In this document: piece by piece, positions 8,758 to 18,291 of the stretch
Position numbering within the stretch: position 1 is the stretch's first letter
Layout: each line of letters begins with the position of its first letter
From: Chitinophaga jiangningensis
GTDB taxonomy: Bacteria; Bacteroidota; Bacteroidia; Chitinophagales; Chitinophagaceae
Assembly (NCBI RefSeq): GCF_900142605.1
Contig: NZ_FRBL01000005.1
Coordinates: forward strand, 1 to 64,000
DNA: 64,000 nucleotides
Direction: 5' to 3'
Position numbers and translations under genes: made by a program
Notes under the pieces: generated by a model
Databases searched by the model: none
The model's input: the letters and a program-made list of their open reading frames with translations, nothing else
What the model was told of the DNA's origin: nothing

Positions 8758-11268
8758 GTGATTATTCAAACTGATAAAAACGTGTATAACGCAGCGAGTA
8801 TCAACAAAGTCCTGAAAGGAGAGTTGTTGCAGGAAACAGGATTTTCAGAGATCGATCATCTATTGCTGGATAGCCGCAAGCTGATATTTCCGGAAACATC
8901 CGTCTTTATTCCGCTGGTAAGCGCGAGAAGAAACGCGCACCAGTATATCGACGAGCTTTATAAAAAAGGAGTCAGCAACTTTATCATCAGTGAGCCTGTG
9001 CCGTTGGAGAAATATCCTAAAGCCAACATTATCCTGGTAAAAGATACGCTCAATGCATTGCATACGCTGGTAGCGTGGCATCGTCAGCAGTTCAACATTC
9101 CGGTAATAGGTATTACAGGCAGCAACGGAAAAACCATTGTAAAAGAATGGCTGTTCCAGTTGCTCGAAAAGGACTATAACATTGTACGCAGTCCGAAAAG
9201 CTATAACTCACAGATTGGTGTGCCGCTCTCTGTATGGCAGATGCAGCCGGAGCACCAGCTGGCCATATTCGAAGCCGGCATTTCCCAGCCGGGCGAAATG
9301 GTGAACCTGGAAAAGATCATTCGCCCCACTATCGGTATTTTCACCAATATCGGCGAAGCGCACAGCGAAGGGTTCCTGAACATCCGTCAGAAAATAAATG
9401 AGAAACTGGTCCTCTTTATGAAGAGTGACGTGCTCATTTACAGTAAGGATTACCTGGCCCTGAACGAATGCGTGTTATCTTACCATAACCAACTGGAAGA
9501 AGGCCCCGAGCTGTTTTCCTGGTCCAGAAAAACCGATGCGGACCTCCGCATTACCAGTACCGATAAACACGATCATCATACCAGCATTGAAGCCCTGTAC
9601 AAAGGTGAACATCTGCAAATCCGTATTCCGTTTACGGATGAGGGTTCTGTGGAAAACGCCATCCACTGCTGGGCACTGATGCTGTACCTGGGCAAGGAAC
9701 AGGAAGTGATACAGCAGCGTATGGACCTGCTGAGCAATATCGCGATGCGACTGGAACTGAAGCAGGGGATTAACAACTGCTCCGTTATCAACGACGCTTA
9801 TAACCTGGACCTGGGCTCACTCACTATTGCGCTCGATTTTTTACAGCAACAACAGCAGCATCAGATCCGCACGGTGATCCTCAGCGACATCCTGCAGAGC
9901 GGCAAAAGTGATGCAACCCTGTACGAAGAAGTGGCCGACCTCCTGCGTCAGAACAGCATCAACAAGCTGATTGCTATCGGTAAAAACATCTCCAGGGAGA
10001 AAAAGATTTTTCAACAGGTAGAGGGCCTGAAATCATGGTTCTACAACACTACCGATGAGTTTATACAACAATTTAACGGCGACGACTTCCAGTATGAAAC
10101 CATACTGGTAAAAGGCGCCCGTGTGTTTGAGTTTGAGCGTATCGGCAAACTGCTGGAACAAAAAGCGCATCAAACCATACTGGAAATCAACCTCAGCGCG
10201 ATTTCCCATAATGTGAAGTACTACCAGTCGCTGCTGAAGCCCAACACCAAAGTGATGGCGATGGTGAAAGCGTTCTCCTATGGCAGTGGCAGTTTTGAAA
10301 TTGCCAACCTGCTGCAGTTCCACGGTATAGATTACCTCGCGGTAGCATATGCTGATGAAGGGGTAGAGCTCCGCAGATCGGGTATTACCATGCCGATTAT
10401 GGTGATGAATCCCGAGCCAGCCAGCTTTGACTCGATTCTGCATTGGAACCTGGAACCTGAGATTTATTCCATGGGGACCTTAATGCAATTCCAGGAAGAA
10501 GTAATTGCTGCCGGTAAAACGGAGTTTCCGGTGCACATTAAGCTGGACACGGGTATGCACCGGCTGGGCTTTGTGAAGAAGGATATTCCGGAACTGATCA
10601 ATGTGCTGACCGCCACCTCTACGTTTAAAGTACAGTCCGTGTTCAGCCACCTGGCAGCGAGCGAAGATCCGGCACAAGATGCCTTTACGCAGCAGCAGGG
10701 CCGCCTTTTTTACGAAATGAGCCATGAACTGCAAAAGGCACTTGGTTACTTTGTTATACGTCATATTTCCAATAGCGCGGCAATTACCCGTCATCCTGAA
10801 TTACAGCTGGATATGGTGCGCCTGGGTATTGGTATGTATGGGATCGACAGCGCCATGGATATACAGGATCAGCTGAGAAATGTGAGTACCCTGAAAACAA
10901 CCATCGCACAACTGAAGGAGCTGGAGCCTGGAGAAACCGTAGGTTATGGCCGCCGCTGGGAGGCCACCAAGCCTTCCGTAACAGCCACAGTACGAATTGG
11001 TTATGCAGATGGATATAGTCGCAAAATGGGTAACAGCAATGGTAAAATGCTGATCAGGGGCAAGCTGGCACCCGTAATTGGTGTGGTAGCCATGGATATG
11101 TGTATGTTAGATGTTACCCACATTCCGGACGCTGCCGAGGGCGATGAAGTAATAGTGTTCGGGCAGGACCTGCCGGTACAGGAGCTGGCGAAATGGGCTG
11201 AAACCATTCCCTATGAAATATTAACAGGAATTTCACAGCGTGTAAAAAGGGTATATTTCCAGGAATAG
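8758..11268 (+). CDS. Bifunctional MurF ligase / alanine racemase
   Basis: An 836-residue fusion. The N-terminal part (about 1-460) is a Mur ligase, with the ATP loop GITGSNGKT near residue 120 and EAGISQPGEM near 170; MurF adds D-Ala-D-Ala to the UDP-MurNAc-tripeptide. The C-terminal part (about 475-836) is an alanine racemase: the PLP lysine lies in MAMVKAFSYGSG, followed by a TIM-barrel region (HIKLDTGMHRLGF) and the C-terminal domain with GYADGYSR. The fusion thus makes D-alanine and uses its dipeptide in the same pathway. This fusion is common in Bacteroidota. The GTG at 8758 is a possible start, but the GTG at 8782, preceded by A-rich sequence and matching the usual family start, is equally plausible. 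Confidence 0.92.
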   Translation: MIIQTDKNVYNAASINKVLKGELLQETGFSEIDHLLLDSRKLIFPETSVFIPLVSARRNAHQYIDELYKKGVSNFIISEPVPLEKYPKANIILVKDTLNALHTLVAWHRQQFNIPVIGITGSNGKTIVKEWLFQLLEKDYNIVRSPKSYNSQIGVPLSVWQMQPEHQLAIFEAGISQPGEMVNLEKIIRPTIGIFTNIGEAHSEGFLNIRQKINEKLVLFMKSDVLIYSKDYLALNECVLSYHNQLEEGPELFSWSRKTDADLRITSTDKHDHHTSIEALYKGEHLQIRIPFTDEGSVENAIHCWALMLYLGKEQEVIQQRMDLLSNIAMRLELKQGINNCSVINDAYNLDLGSLTIALDFLQQQQQHQIRTVILSDILQSGKSDATLYEEVADLLRQNSINKLIAIGKNISREKKIFQQVEGLKSWFYNTTDEFIQQFNGDDFQYETILVKGARVFEFERIGKLLEQKAHQTILEINLSAISHNVKYYQSLLKPNTKVMAMVKAFSYGSGSFEIANLLQFHGIDYLAVAYADEGVELRRSGITMPIMVMNPEPASFDSILHWNLEPEIYSMGTLMQFQEEVIAAGKTEFPVHIKLDTGMHRLGFVKKDIPELINVLTATSTFKVQSVFSHLAASEDPAQDAFTQQQGRLFYEMSHELQKALGYFVIRHISNSAAITRHPELQLDMVRLGIGMYGIDSAMDIQDQLRNVSTLKTTIAQLKELEPGETVGYGRRWEATKPSVTATVRIGYADGYSRKMGNSNGKMLIRGKLAPVIGVVAMDMCMLDVTHIPDAAEGDEVIVFGQDLPVQELAKWAETIPYEILTGISQRVKRVYFQE

Positions 11269-11337
11269 CCATCTTGCAAGCGGTTTCATTTCCCACTTTG
11301 AAATAAACCATTATTTTTGATAAAATTTTAATGTCAA

Positions 11338-12000
11338 TTGAAGTATCGTCACATTCTAATTATCGTCTTACTCATCCTGGTTGTTGACCAGTCTTTGAAG
11401 TTCTGGATTAAGACAAATATGTTCATGCAGCAGGAATTCATCATATTCCCTAACTGGTTCCGCATACATTTCATTGAAAATGAAGGGATGGCGTATGGAC
11501 TTAAGTTCGGTGGCGATTTTGGGAAGATCTTCCTGACATTATTCCGCCTTGTAGCCGTGGTATTCGGATTTTATTACCTGAACAAGCTGGTAAAGGAAAA
11601 ATACCACAAGGGCCTGCTGATCTGCGGTGCGCTGATCCTGGCAGGTGCTGCCGGCAATCTGATAGACAGTATGTTCTACGGGTTGATCTTTAACGACAGC
11701 GTGGGTTACGAAGTGGCCAAGTTTATGCCTGCCGGCGGTGGTTATGGTAGTTTCCTCCATGGGCGCGTGGTAGATATGCTCTACTTCCCGCTGTACGAAG
11801 GCTACCTGCCAAGCTGGGTGCCATTCAAAGGGGGCGATTACTTTGTGTTTTTCCGCCCGGTATTTAACGTGGCCGATGCGGCTATTTCTGTAGGTGTGGT
11901 AACTATTCTGCTGTTTCAGAAAAAGTTTTTTGCAGCACATCAACACCCAAAGCAACCGACCGAGTCGAATAATACCGTGACCAACGATCACATAGCGTAA
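11338..12000 (+). CDS. lspA: Lipoprotein signal peptidase (signal peptidase II)
   Basis: A 220-residue inner-membrane aspartic protease that cleaves signal peptides of prolipoproteins after lipidation. Four hydrophobic helices are visible. Family motifs in order: VVDQSLKFWI, IENEGMAYG, AGNLID, GRVVDM (catalytic Asp, about 146) and FNVADAAISVG (second catalytic Asp, about 180). About 30 extra residues between AGNLID and GRVVDM make it longer than proteobacterial LspA. The start is a TTG at 11338; a nearby ATG at 11331 is in another frame. A -7-like box TATTTTTG lies at 11312-11319. Confidence 0.92.
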   Translation: MKYRHILIIVLLILVVDQSLKFWIKTNMFMQQEFIIFPNWFRIHFIENEGMAYGLKFGGDFGKIFLTLFRLVAVVFGFYYLNKLVKEKYHKGLLICGALILAGAAGNLIDSMFYGLIFNDSVGYEVAKFMPAGGGYGSFLHGRVVDMLYFPLYEGYLPSWVPFKGGDYFVFFRPVFNVADAAISVGVVTILLFQKKFFAAHQHPKQPTESNNTVTNDHIA

Positions 12001-12026
12001 TTAACATCTCACTAAAAAATAAAAAG

Positions 12027-12060
12027 ACCCGGAGGGATTAAATTCCTCCGGGTTTTTTAT
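12027..12060 (+). terminator. Rho-independent terminator after lspA
   Basis: ACCCGGAGG pairs with CCTCCGGGT around a loop of about 9 bases, followed by TTTTTATTTT. It lies 27 bases after the lspA stop. Confidence 0.85.
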
Positions 12061-12087
12061 TTTCGGTGCAAAATCATATCTGACTTT

Positions 12088-12543
12088 ATGAGAAAAATCT
12101 GTGCACTGTTTGTGCTCTGTTGTGGCCTGCTGCTGACTGCCCATGCCCAGAAAGCCCCTAATTTCCAGGCTGCCGATGTGAATGGAAAATCCATACAGCT
12201 GGCCGATTACAAAGGCAAATACGTGCTGCTCGACTTCTGGGCCACCTGGTGCCATCCCTGCATGGCGAAAGTTCCTTTTCTTAAAAAAATACGAAGCAAA
12301 TACCCGGAAAGTAAACTGGTCATGATTGGTATCAACCTGGACGACTCCAAGGCCGCCGCACAACGTACTATTAAGGCCAAGGCCATGAACTGGACACATA
12401 TCTATGATCCCAGGATTATTCCCGGCACTTACGGCGTGAATTACATTCCCATGCTGTACCTGATTGACCCTAAGGGTAAGATTGTGTATAATAACGACCG
12501 CCAAACGGAGGCAGAACTGCTGGAAATCCTGGATCAGCTCTAA
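12088..12543 (+). CDS. TlpA-like thioredoxin-fold protein
   Basis: A 151-residue secreted protein: signal peptide about residues 1-20 (ends TAHA), then a TlpA/AhpC-TSA fold. The redox motif is WATWCHPC with cysteines at about 55 and 58, and the cis-proline region is YGVNYIPMLYLIDPKG. Such proteins act as periplasmic thiol-disulfide reductases, for example for cytochrome maturation or redox defence. It is flanked by a terminator upstream and a strong promoter downstream, so it is likely transcribed alone. The partner protein cannot be named. Confidence 0.85.
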   Translation: MRKICALFVLCCGLLLTAHAQKAPNFQAADVNGKSIQLADYKGKYVLLDFWATWCHPCMAKVPFLKKIRSKYPESKLVMIGINLDDSKAAAQRTIKAKAMNWTHIYDPRIIPGTYGVNYIPMLYLIDPKGKIVYNNDRQTEAELLEILDQL

Positions 12544-12590
12544 AAATCACATTGACTTTCAATGTATTAAGAAAATATTTTCTATTTCGC

Positions 12591-12621
12591 TTTGAAATAA
12601 AGAAAAGCCGCGCTACATTTG
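12591..12621 (+). promoter_or_regulatory. Bacteroidota-type promoter of the TonB-dependent receptor
   Basis: TTTG at 12591-12594, then 19 bases, then TACATTTG at 12614-12621, matches the consensus TTTG-N19-TAnnTTTG exactly. Expected start of transcription is near 12627, which leaves a leader of about 120 bases before the receptor ATG at 12748. Confidence 0.7.
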
Positions 12622-12642
12622 TCTACCAATTCTATAGACTAT

Positions 12643-12687
12643 ATGGCTTTCAAAAATAAAATGCGGCACTTAATAGTTCGATGTTGA
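12643..12687 (+). CDS. Possible 14-residue upstream leader peptide
   Basis: An ATG-started reading frame lies in the receptor leader and encodes MAFKNKMRHLIVRC followed by TGA. It starts about 16 bases after the predicted transcription start and ends 60 bases before the receptor start. It is rich in basic residues. Short frames arise by chance, so this is a candidate only. It could act as a translated leader that controls the receptor gene. Confidence 0.25.
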   Translation: MAFKNKMRHLIVRC

Positions 12688-12747
12688 TCTACAACATTGA
12701 CAGCACCCCTTTATTCAATCAATAATCTAATTTTCACACGCAGTTTT

Positions 12748-15612
12748 ATGCATAAGTTTTTACCACTGGTTAAATACCTGTTTGCTATACTGGTATTCAG
12801 TCCTTTCTTTGCGCAAGCCCAGCTGAATGGCTCCTACGTGATCGAAGGAAAAATCGCGGATGACAGAGGCAACGGCCTTCCAGGCGCTTCCATCCAGATA
12901 AAAGGTACCTCCTTTGGTACCACCACCGATACGGTGGGGCATTTTAGTCTCACCACCAATACCAAATTCCCCTACAAGCTGGTGATCCGCCTGATTGGCT
13001 ACCAGCCGCAGGAGTTTGAAGTGAAAAGCAGCAACAGCAAACTGGCGATACAATTGTATACACAGTCGCTGCTGGTAAACGAAGTGGTGGTATCCGCCAG
13101 TCGCCAGCAGGAAAAGCTGCTGCGCTCCCCGGTTACCATTGAAAAGCTGGACATCCGCGCACTCAAAGAAACACCGTCGTCCACCTTTTACGATGCCCTC
13201 GGCAACCTCAAAGGGGTGCAGATGACAACCGCCGGCCTCACCTTTAAGGTATTCAACACCCGAGGTTTCAACGTTCCCAACAACTTCCGCTTTATGCAAC
13301 TGGTAGACGGTGTGGATAACCAGGCAGCTACGCTGGGCGTACCGCTCGGTAACGCCATCGGACCTACGGAGCTGGACATTTCCAGCGTGGAAGTTACGCC
13401 AGGCGCCTCTTCCGCCCTGTATGGCATGAACGCGATCAACGGTATGTCCAACCTCACCACCAAAAATCCATTTACCTACCAGGGTGTAAGCGTATATCAG
13501 AAAATCGCCTTCAACCATTTCGACGGCAATGGAAGCAGTCCAAAACCTATCACTGAAACGGCTATACGCTATGCACAGTCCTATGCACCGTGGTTTGCGT
13601 GGAAAATCAATTTCAGTTATATGGAAGGGACCGACTGGTATGCGGACAATCGTTCCGATTTTAACCCGCAAACCAAAGCCAACCCCGACTTCCCGCAGCT
13701 CAGCGGCCCGAATAATATTGCCAACGACGGCTGGAACAAATACGGCGACAACTCCAATATCCAAATCATAGATAAGGATGGTCGCGCGTACAACGTACGC
13801 CGCACGGGCTATTGGGAAAAAGACCTGGCCGGCGACTACAAGGTAAGGAACACCAAAGTAGACGGTAGCCTCAACTTCCGCCTGCCGCATAAACTGGAGT
13901 TATCCTATGCCTACCGCTACGGGCTGATGGATGGCTTCTTCCAGCGCGGTAATCGCATAGGCCTGAAAAACGTAAGTGTACAAAATCATAAGATTGAGCT
14001 GATACATCCCGACTTCACTTTACGCTCTTATGTATCCATTGAAAACACCGGCGATTCCTACAACATGAACCCGCTGGCGGATAACCTCGAGAAATCATTT
14101 AAGCCTGATAAAAAATGGCAGTCAGATTATACTGCGGCGCTGAATACCGCACTCACCAATGGTTCCGACCTGGTGGCGGCACATCAGGCTGCCCGCGCAG
14201 CAGCGGACCAGGGCAGGTTTACACCCGGCACTGCGGCATTTGATGCGCAGGTGGCAAAAATCAAAAGTGTAAACGACTGGGACATTTACCCTACCTCCAA
14301 AAATCCACAGAACACCACCGGTGGTGCTGCATTACTGCAAATGAGCCGCTTCTACCACACAGAAGGTACCTGGAACTTGCGTAAATACGTGCACTTCATG
14401 GATGTATTGGTTGGCGCGGATTACAGAACCTACGAGATCATTCCGGATGGTAACAACTTCGTAGATTTTTCACAGCCTGTGGATAAACGCAGTCAACCTG
14501 GTGGTAAACACATCTGGTATGGTAAATACGGCGGATTTGTACAGGGAGCAAAAACCTTCTTCAACGATGCGCTGAAGCTCACTGCTTCCCTCCGCTACGA
14601 TAAAAACGAACAGTTTGAAGGTAAGATCAACCCCCGCATTGCGGCGGTGTACAGTATAAAAGACAAACATAACTTCCGCCTCAGCTGGCAGAACGGTTTC
14701 CGCTTCCCTTCCCTGTTTGAAGCCTATAGCTTCGTAAACAACGGTCAGGTAAGACGTGTAGGCGGACTGGCATTTATTGAAGAAGGACTCGGCTACTTTA
14801 AAAACAGCTATCTCACCAGCTCCGTGGATGCATTTGGTGTAGCAGTGAATAAAACCATCAACGCTGAACATATCAGCAAAGATGCCGCAGCAGCTAAAAA
14901 CGCCGGTGTACTAAAAGTAGCGAATCTCGATCCGATTGTACCAGAAGAAATCCATTCCTTTGAAGGTGGTTACAAAGCGGTATTATTCGATAACAAACTC
15001 TTTATTGATGTAGATGGCTACTACTCTACCTACAAACATTTTATAGGCCAGGTAGAAGCCGTAGTACCCACCAGCGGTAATGTGAATAACCCGGATGCGT
15101 CTGTACTGAACCAGATGCTGGACAAGAGTTTACAGAATCGCTACCGTGTATGGACCAACAGTAAATCCACGGTGAACAACTATGGTTTTGCCGTAGCAGT
15201 CACCTACGATATCTATAAATCATTTACGGTGAGTGCCAACGCCAACTATAACAAACTGGCGCAGGATAAAACAAAAGATGATGCATTGATTCCGGGCTTC
15301 AATACACCGGACTGGTTTACCAACGTGAGCTTCGGAAACAGGAATGTATTACCTAACCTGGGCTTTAACGTAGTTTGGCACTGGCAAAATACTTTCTACT
15401 GGCAGAATCTGTTTGGCAACGGAGATGTACCCGCTTACAGCACAGTGGATGCACAGGTTACCTACCGTGTACCGAAAATCAAAACAGCGTTTAAGCTGGG
15501 AGCTTCCAACCTGTTTAACAGTTCATACTTCCAGTATGTGGGAGGGCCTACTATCAGAGGATTGTATTACTTCTCCATCACATTTGATGATGTGTTTAAG
15601 AAGAAGTGGTGA
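12748..15612 (+). CDS. TonB-dependent outer-membrane receptor
   Basis: A 954-residue receptor from the ATG at 12748, which begins a proper signal peptide (about 1-24, ending FAQA); an in-frame TTG 17 codons upstream is unlikely. Residues about 30-105 form the carboxypeptidase-regulatory-like beta domain (GNGLPGASIQIKGT, then TDTVGHFSL). The plug follows at about 125-245 (FYDALGNLKGV, GASSALYGMNAINGM), then a 22-strand-type barrel to the end at VFKKKW. It takes up a ligand driven by TonB/ExbBD. There is no SusD partner next to it, so it is a stand-alone receptor. The substrate is unknown. Confidence 0.92.
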   Translation: MHKFLPLVKYLFAILVFSPFFAQAQLNGSYVIEGKIADDRGNGLPGASIQIKGTSFGTTTDTVGHFSLTTNTKFPYKLVIRLIGYQPQEFEVKSSNSKLAIQLYTQSLLVNEVVVSASRQQEKLLRSPVTIEKLDIRALKETPSSTFYDALGNLKGVQMTTAGLTFKVFNTRGFNVPNNFRFMQLVDGVDNQAATLGVPLGNAIGPTELDISSVEVTPGASSALYGMNAINGMSNLTTKNPFTYQGVSVYQKIAFNHFDGNGSSPKPITETAIRYAQSYAPWFAWKINFSYMEGTDWYADNRSDFNPQTKANPDFPQLSGPNNIANDGWNKYGDNSNIQIIDKDGRAYNVRRTGYWEKDLAGDYKVRNTKVDGSLNFRLPHKLELSYAYRYGLMDGFFQRGNRIGLKNVSVQNHKIELIHPDFTLRSYVSIENTGDSYNMNPLADNLEKSFKPDKKWQSDYTAALNTALTNGSDLVAAHQAARAAADQGRFTPGTAAFDAQVAKIKSVNDWDIYPTSKNPQNTTGGAALLQMSRFYHTEGTWNLRKYVHFMDVLVGADYRTYEIIPDGNNFVDFSQPVDKRSQPGGKHIWYGKYGGFVQGAKTFFNDALKLTASLRYDKNEQFEGKINPRIAAVYSIKDKHNFRLSWQNGFRFPSLFEAYSFVNNGQVRRVGGLAFIEEGLGYFKNSYLTSSVDAFGVAVNKTINAEHISKDAAAAKNAGVLKVANLDPIVPEEIHSFEGGYKAVLFDNKLFIDVDGYYSTYKHFIGQVEAVVPTSGNVNNPDASVLNQMLDKSLQNRYRVWTNSKSTVNNYGFAVAVTYDIYKSFTVSANANYNKLAQDKTKDDALIPGFNTPDWFTNVSFGNRNVLPNLGFNVVWHWQNTFYWQNLFGNGDVPAYSTVDAQVTYRVPKIKTAFKLGASNLFNSSYFQYVGGPTIRGLYYFSITFDDVFKKKW

Positions 15613-15630
15613 TAAAATTTTTGTTTGCAT

Positions 15631-15665
15631 AAAAAACGCCAGGACCTTCGGTCCTGGCGTTTTTT
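15631..15665. terminator. Bidirectional terminator between receptor gene and ldhA
   Basis: Sixteen-base perfect arms (left AAAAAACGCCAGGACC) enclose a TTC loop that forms a C(UUCG)G tetraloop, with A-runs on one side and T-runs on the other. It can end both convergent transcripts. Confidence 0.9.
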
Positions 15666-15722
15666 ATAGGCCCAACGCCTGCAGCGCCGGGCCTGTTTTT
15701 ATTTAAGTACTGGTCACTTTAA

Positions 15723-16718
15723 TTAAATTTTTACCTGGTTCACTAACGCTTCCCCTTTTTCAAAGCAGGCAATATTATGCAGGGTTGTTTCTGCAATTTG
15801 CGTGAGTGCTTCATGGGTAAAAAAGCCCTGGTGGGAAGTGATCACTACGTTAGGAAACGTAATCAATCTTGACCATACATCATCCTGAATAATTTCCCCG
15901 GACAGGTCGTGGAAGAATAGGTTTTCCTCCTGTTCGTACACATCGATGGCGAGTGCACCGATATGGCAATTCTTCAATGCTTCTACTACTGCTTTTGTAT
16001 CTATGAGGCCACCACGGCTGGTATTAAGGAGGAATACCCCACGCTTCATTTTAGCGATAGTAATTGCATTAATAAGGTGTTTGGTTTCCGGCGTGAGCGG
16101 GCAGTGCAGAGAAATAATATCTGATCGTTCAAAAACGGTATCTAATGGAACATATTCCACACCTGCATTTTCGAGCGCTTCATTTTTGTACATGTCATAG
16201 GCGAGCACCTTACAACCAAAGCCCATCATGATGCGGCAAAAGATAGCGCCGATATTGCCGGTGCCGATCACGCCTACAGTTTTGCCGTAGAGGTCGAATC
16301 CTTCGAGGCCGTTGAGTGTAAAGTTATTATCACGTATACGGTTATACGCTTTATATATTTTTCGGTTGAGGCCGAGCAGGAGTGCGACTGCATGTTCTGC
16401 TACAGCATGTGGTGAGTAGGCCGGTACACGTACCACGGGCATGTTAAGTGCAGCAGCGGTTTTCAGGTCCACGTTATTGAAACCGGCGGCGCGCAGCGCA
16501 ATGAGGCGGATACCTTTATCATACAGCTGATGGAGCACCGGTGCGTCGAGGTGGTCGTTTACGAATGCGCAAACCACATTTTCACCGGGCTTTACGAGGG
16601 CGGTGTTATCGGTATTCAGCGGGTATTCGAGAAAGCGGAGTTGGTATTGGTATTTTTCGTTTGCTGTTGTGAAATACTTAATGTCGTAGGGCTGGGCACT
16701 ATAGAAGAGTATATTCAT
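15723..16718 (-). CDS. ldhA: D-lactate dehydrogenase (2-hydroxyacid dehydrogenase family)
   Basis: A 331-residue NAD-dependent enzyme that reduces pyruvate to D-lactate in fermentation. The dinucleotide site is VGVIGTGNIGAIF (about 148-160). The catalytic set of the D-2-hydroxyacid family is seen as NTSRGGLID (Arg), DVYEQEE (Glu) and SHQGFFTHEAL (His). The segment LFFHDLSGEIIQDDVWSRL is specific to fermentative LdhA proteins. The gene is on the minus strand, convergent with the receptor gene. A 45-base palindrome lies upstream. Confidence 0.88.
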   Translation of the reverse strand: MNILFYSAQPYDIKYFTTANEKYQYQLRFLEYPLNTDNTALVKPGENVVCAFVNDHLDAPVLHQLYDKGIRLIALRAAGFNNVDLKTAAALNMPVVRVPAYSPHAVAEHAVALLLGLNRKIYKAYNRIRDNNFTLNGLEGFDLYGKTVGVIGTGNIGAIFCRIMMGFGCKVLAYDMYKNEALENAGVEYVPLDTVFERSDIISLHCPLTPETKHLINAITIAKMKRGVFLLNTSRGGLIDTKAVVEALKNCHIGALAIDVYEQEENLFFHDLSGEIIQDDVWSRLITFPNVVITSHQGFFTHEALTQIAETTLHNIACFEKGEALVNQVKI

Positions 16719-16793
16719 TTCCGTTGCTGTTGGTTAACAGCAAATTAGCAAAAAGAAGGGGTTTTTATTACAGCGATTTTGAAGCTACAACAG

Positions 16794-16838
16794 GTTGTTG
16801 GCTAAGTTCCGCGCTACGCGCGGAACTTAGCCAACAAC
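16794..16838. repeat. Perfect 21-bp inverted repeat with 3-base loop
   Basis: The arms 16794-16814 and 16818-16838 are fully complementary (left arm begins GTTGTTGGCTAAGTTCCG) around TAC. It lies between fumC and ldhA, both on the minus strand, and has no T-run, so it is not a standard terminator. It may terminate by a Rho-aided route or be an intergenic palindromic element. Confidence 0.85.
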
Positions 16839-16850
16839 AACATAATTAGC

Positions 16851-18251
16851 TTATTTGATTTCTCCTACCATGTGTGCAGGCACTACCCACTCGTCGAATT
16901 CAGCAGGGGTTACATAACCCAGTTTCACTGCCATTTCTTTCAGTGTAGTACCTTCTTTGTGGGCTTTCTGTGCGATTTCAGCAGCTTTGTAGTAACCAAT
17001 TTTGGTGTTGAGTGCTGTAACGAGCATCAGGGAGTTTTCCACATGCTTTTTGATATTTGCTTCGATAGGCTCGATACCTTCTGCGCATTTATCGTTGAAG
17101 CTTACGCAGCCATCGCCGATGAGGCGTGCGGAGTGGAGGAAGTTGTAGATCATTACCGGTTTGAACACGTTCAGTTCGAAGTGTCCGGTAGCGCCGCCGA
17201 TGTTGATAGCCACATCATTACCCAGTACCTGTGCAGCAATCATAGTGAGGGCTTCACATTGGGTAGGGTTTACTTTACCAGGCATGATAGAAGAACCTGG
17301 TTCGTTGTCAGGAATGTGGATTTCGCCGATACCTGCACGTGGGCCGGAGCTCAGCATACGGATGTCGTTAGCGATTTTCATCAGGCTTACTGCAACGGTT
17401 TTCAGTGCGCCATGTGCTTCCACGATAGCATCGTGTGCGGCGAGGGCCTCGAATTTGTTTTCAGCAGTGATGAAAGGCAGACCGGTTAAGTCAGCAATAT
17501 TCTTTGCTACATTATCAGAGTAGCCTTTAGGTGTATTGATACCTGTACCTACGGCGGTACCGCCCAGGGCGAGCTCGCTGAGGTGAGCCAGGGTGTTGTT
17601 GATAGCTTTCAGACCGTGATCCAGCTGGGAAACATAGCCGCTGATTTCCTGACCCAGTGTGAGTGGGGTAGCGTCCATGAAGTGGGTACGGCCGATTTTT
17701 ACGATATGCTTGAATGCTTCAGCCTTCTGGTGCAGGGTATCGCGGAGCTTTTTAATGCCTGGGATGGTAGTTTCCACCAGGATTTTGTAAGCGGCGATGT
17801 GCATGGCAGTAGGGAAGGTATCGTTGGAGGACTGTGATTTATTCACGTCGTCATTTGGATGCAGGAATTTTTCTTTATCCGTGAGCTGGCCACCTTTCAG
17901 TACGTGTCCGCGGTAAGCTACCACTTCGTTCACGTTCATGTTGGATTGGGTACCGGAACCGGTTTGCCATACTACGAGCGGGAATTCGTTATCCAGTTTG
18001 CCTTCCAGGATTTCGTCACAAACGCGGCCGATGAGGTCACTTTTTTCCTGTGGCAGCACGCCTGCCTGGAAGTTGGTCAATGCTGCTGCTTTTTTCAGGT
18101 ACGCAAAAGCCTTGATAATTTCCTTAGGCATCTTGTTGATGTCCTGTGCAATTTTGAAATTTTCAATGGAGCGCTGTGTCTGAGCGCCATAATAAGCATT
18201 TGCAGGCACTTTCACCTCGCCCATTGTGTCTTTCTCTATTCTGAATTCCAT
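16851..18251 (-). CDS. fumC: Fumarate hydratase class II
   Basis: A 466-residue TCA-cycle enzyme that interconverts fumarate and L-malate. It is a homotetramer of the aspartase/fumarase superfamily. The signature GSSIMPGKVNP is present, as are the substrate-site segments TGSGTQSNMNVNEV and GRTHFMDATP. The ATG at 18251 gives the usual start MEFRIEKDTMGEV; the frame stays open 42 codons further but that part overlaps the end of the next gene and is not family-like. A -7-like box (TACTTTTG on the minus strand) lies at 18272-18279. The gene follows the enoyl-CoA hydratase gene by 40 bases. Confidence 0.95.
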   Translation of the reverse strand: MEFRIEKDTMGEVKVPANAYYGAQTQRSIENFKIAQDINKMPKEIIKAFAYLKKAAALTNFQAGVLPQEKSDLIGRVCDEILEGKLDNEFPLVVWQTGSGTQSNMNVNEVVAYRGHVLKGGQLTDKEKFLHPNDDVNKSQSSNDTFPTAMHIAAYKILVETTIPGIKKLRDTLHQKAEAFKHIVKIGRTHFMDATPLTLGQEISGYVSQLDHGLKAINNTLAHLSELALGGTAVGTGINTPKGYSDNVAKNIADLTGLPFITAENKFEALAAHDAIVEAHGALKTVAVSLMKIANDIRMLSSGPRAGIGEIHIPDNEPGSSIMPGKVNPTQCEALTMIAAQVLGNDVAINIGGATGHFELNVFKPVMIYNFLHSARLIGDGCVSFNDKCAEGIEPIEANIKKHVENSLMLVTALNTKIGYYKAAEIAQKAHKEGTTLKEMAVKLGYVTPAEFDEWVVPAHMVGEIK

Positions 18252-18291
18252 AGCGTAAACTTTTAAGGCTACAAAAGTAGCTAATTCATGA

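Noticed and set aside
12760..13890. Long open frame of 376 codons antisense to the TonB receptor gene
   Set aside because: It lies wholly inside a well-supported gene on the other strand, has no family-like motifs and is a by-product of the receptor's codon use.
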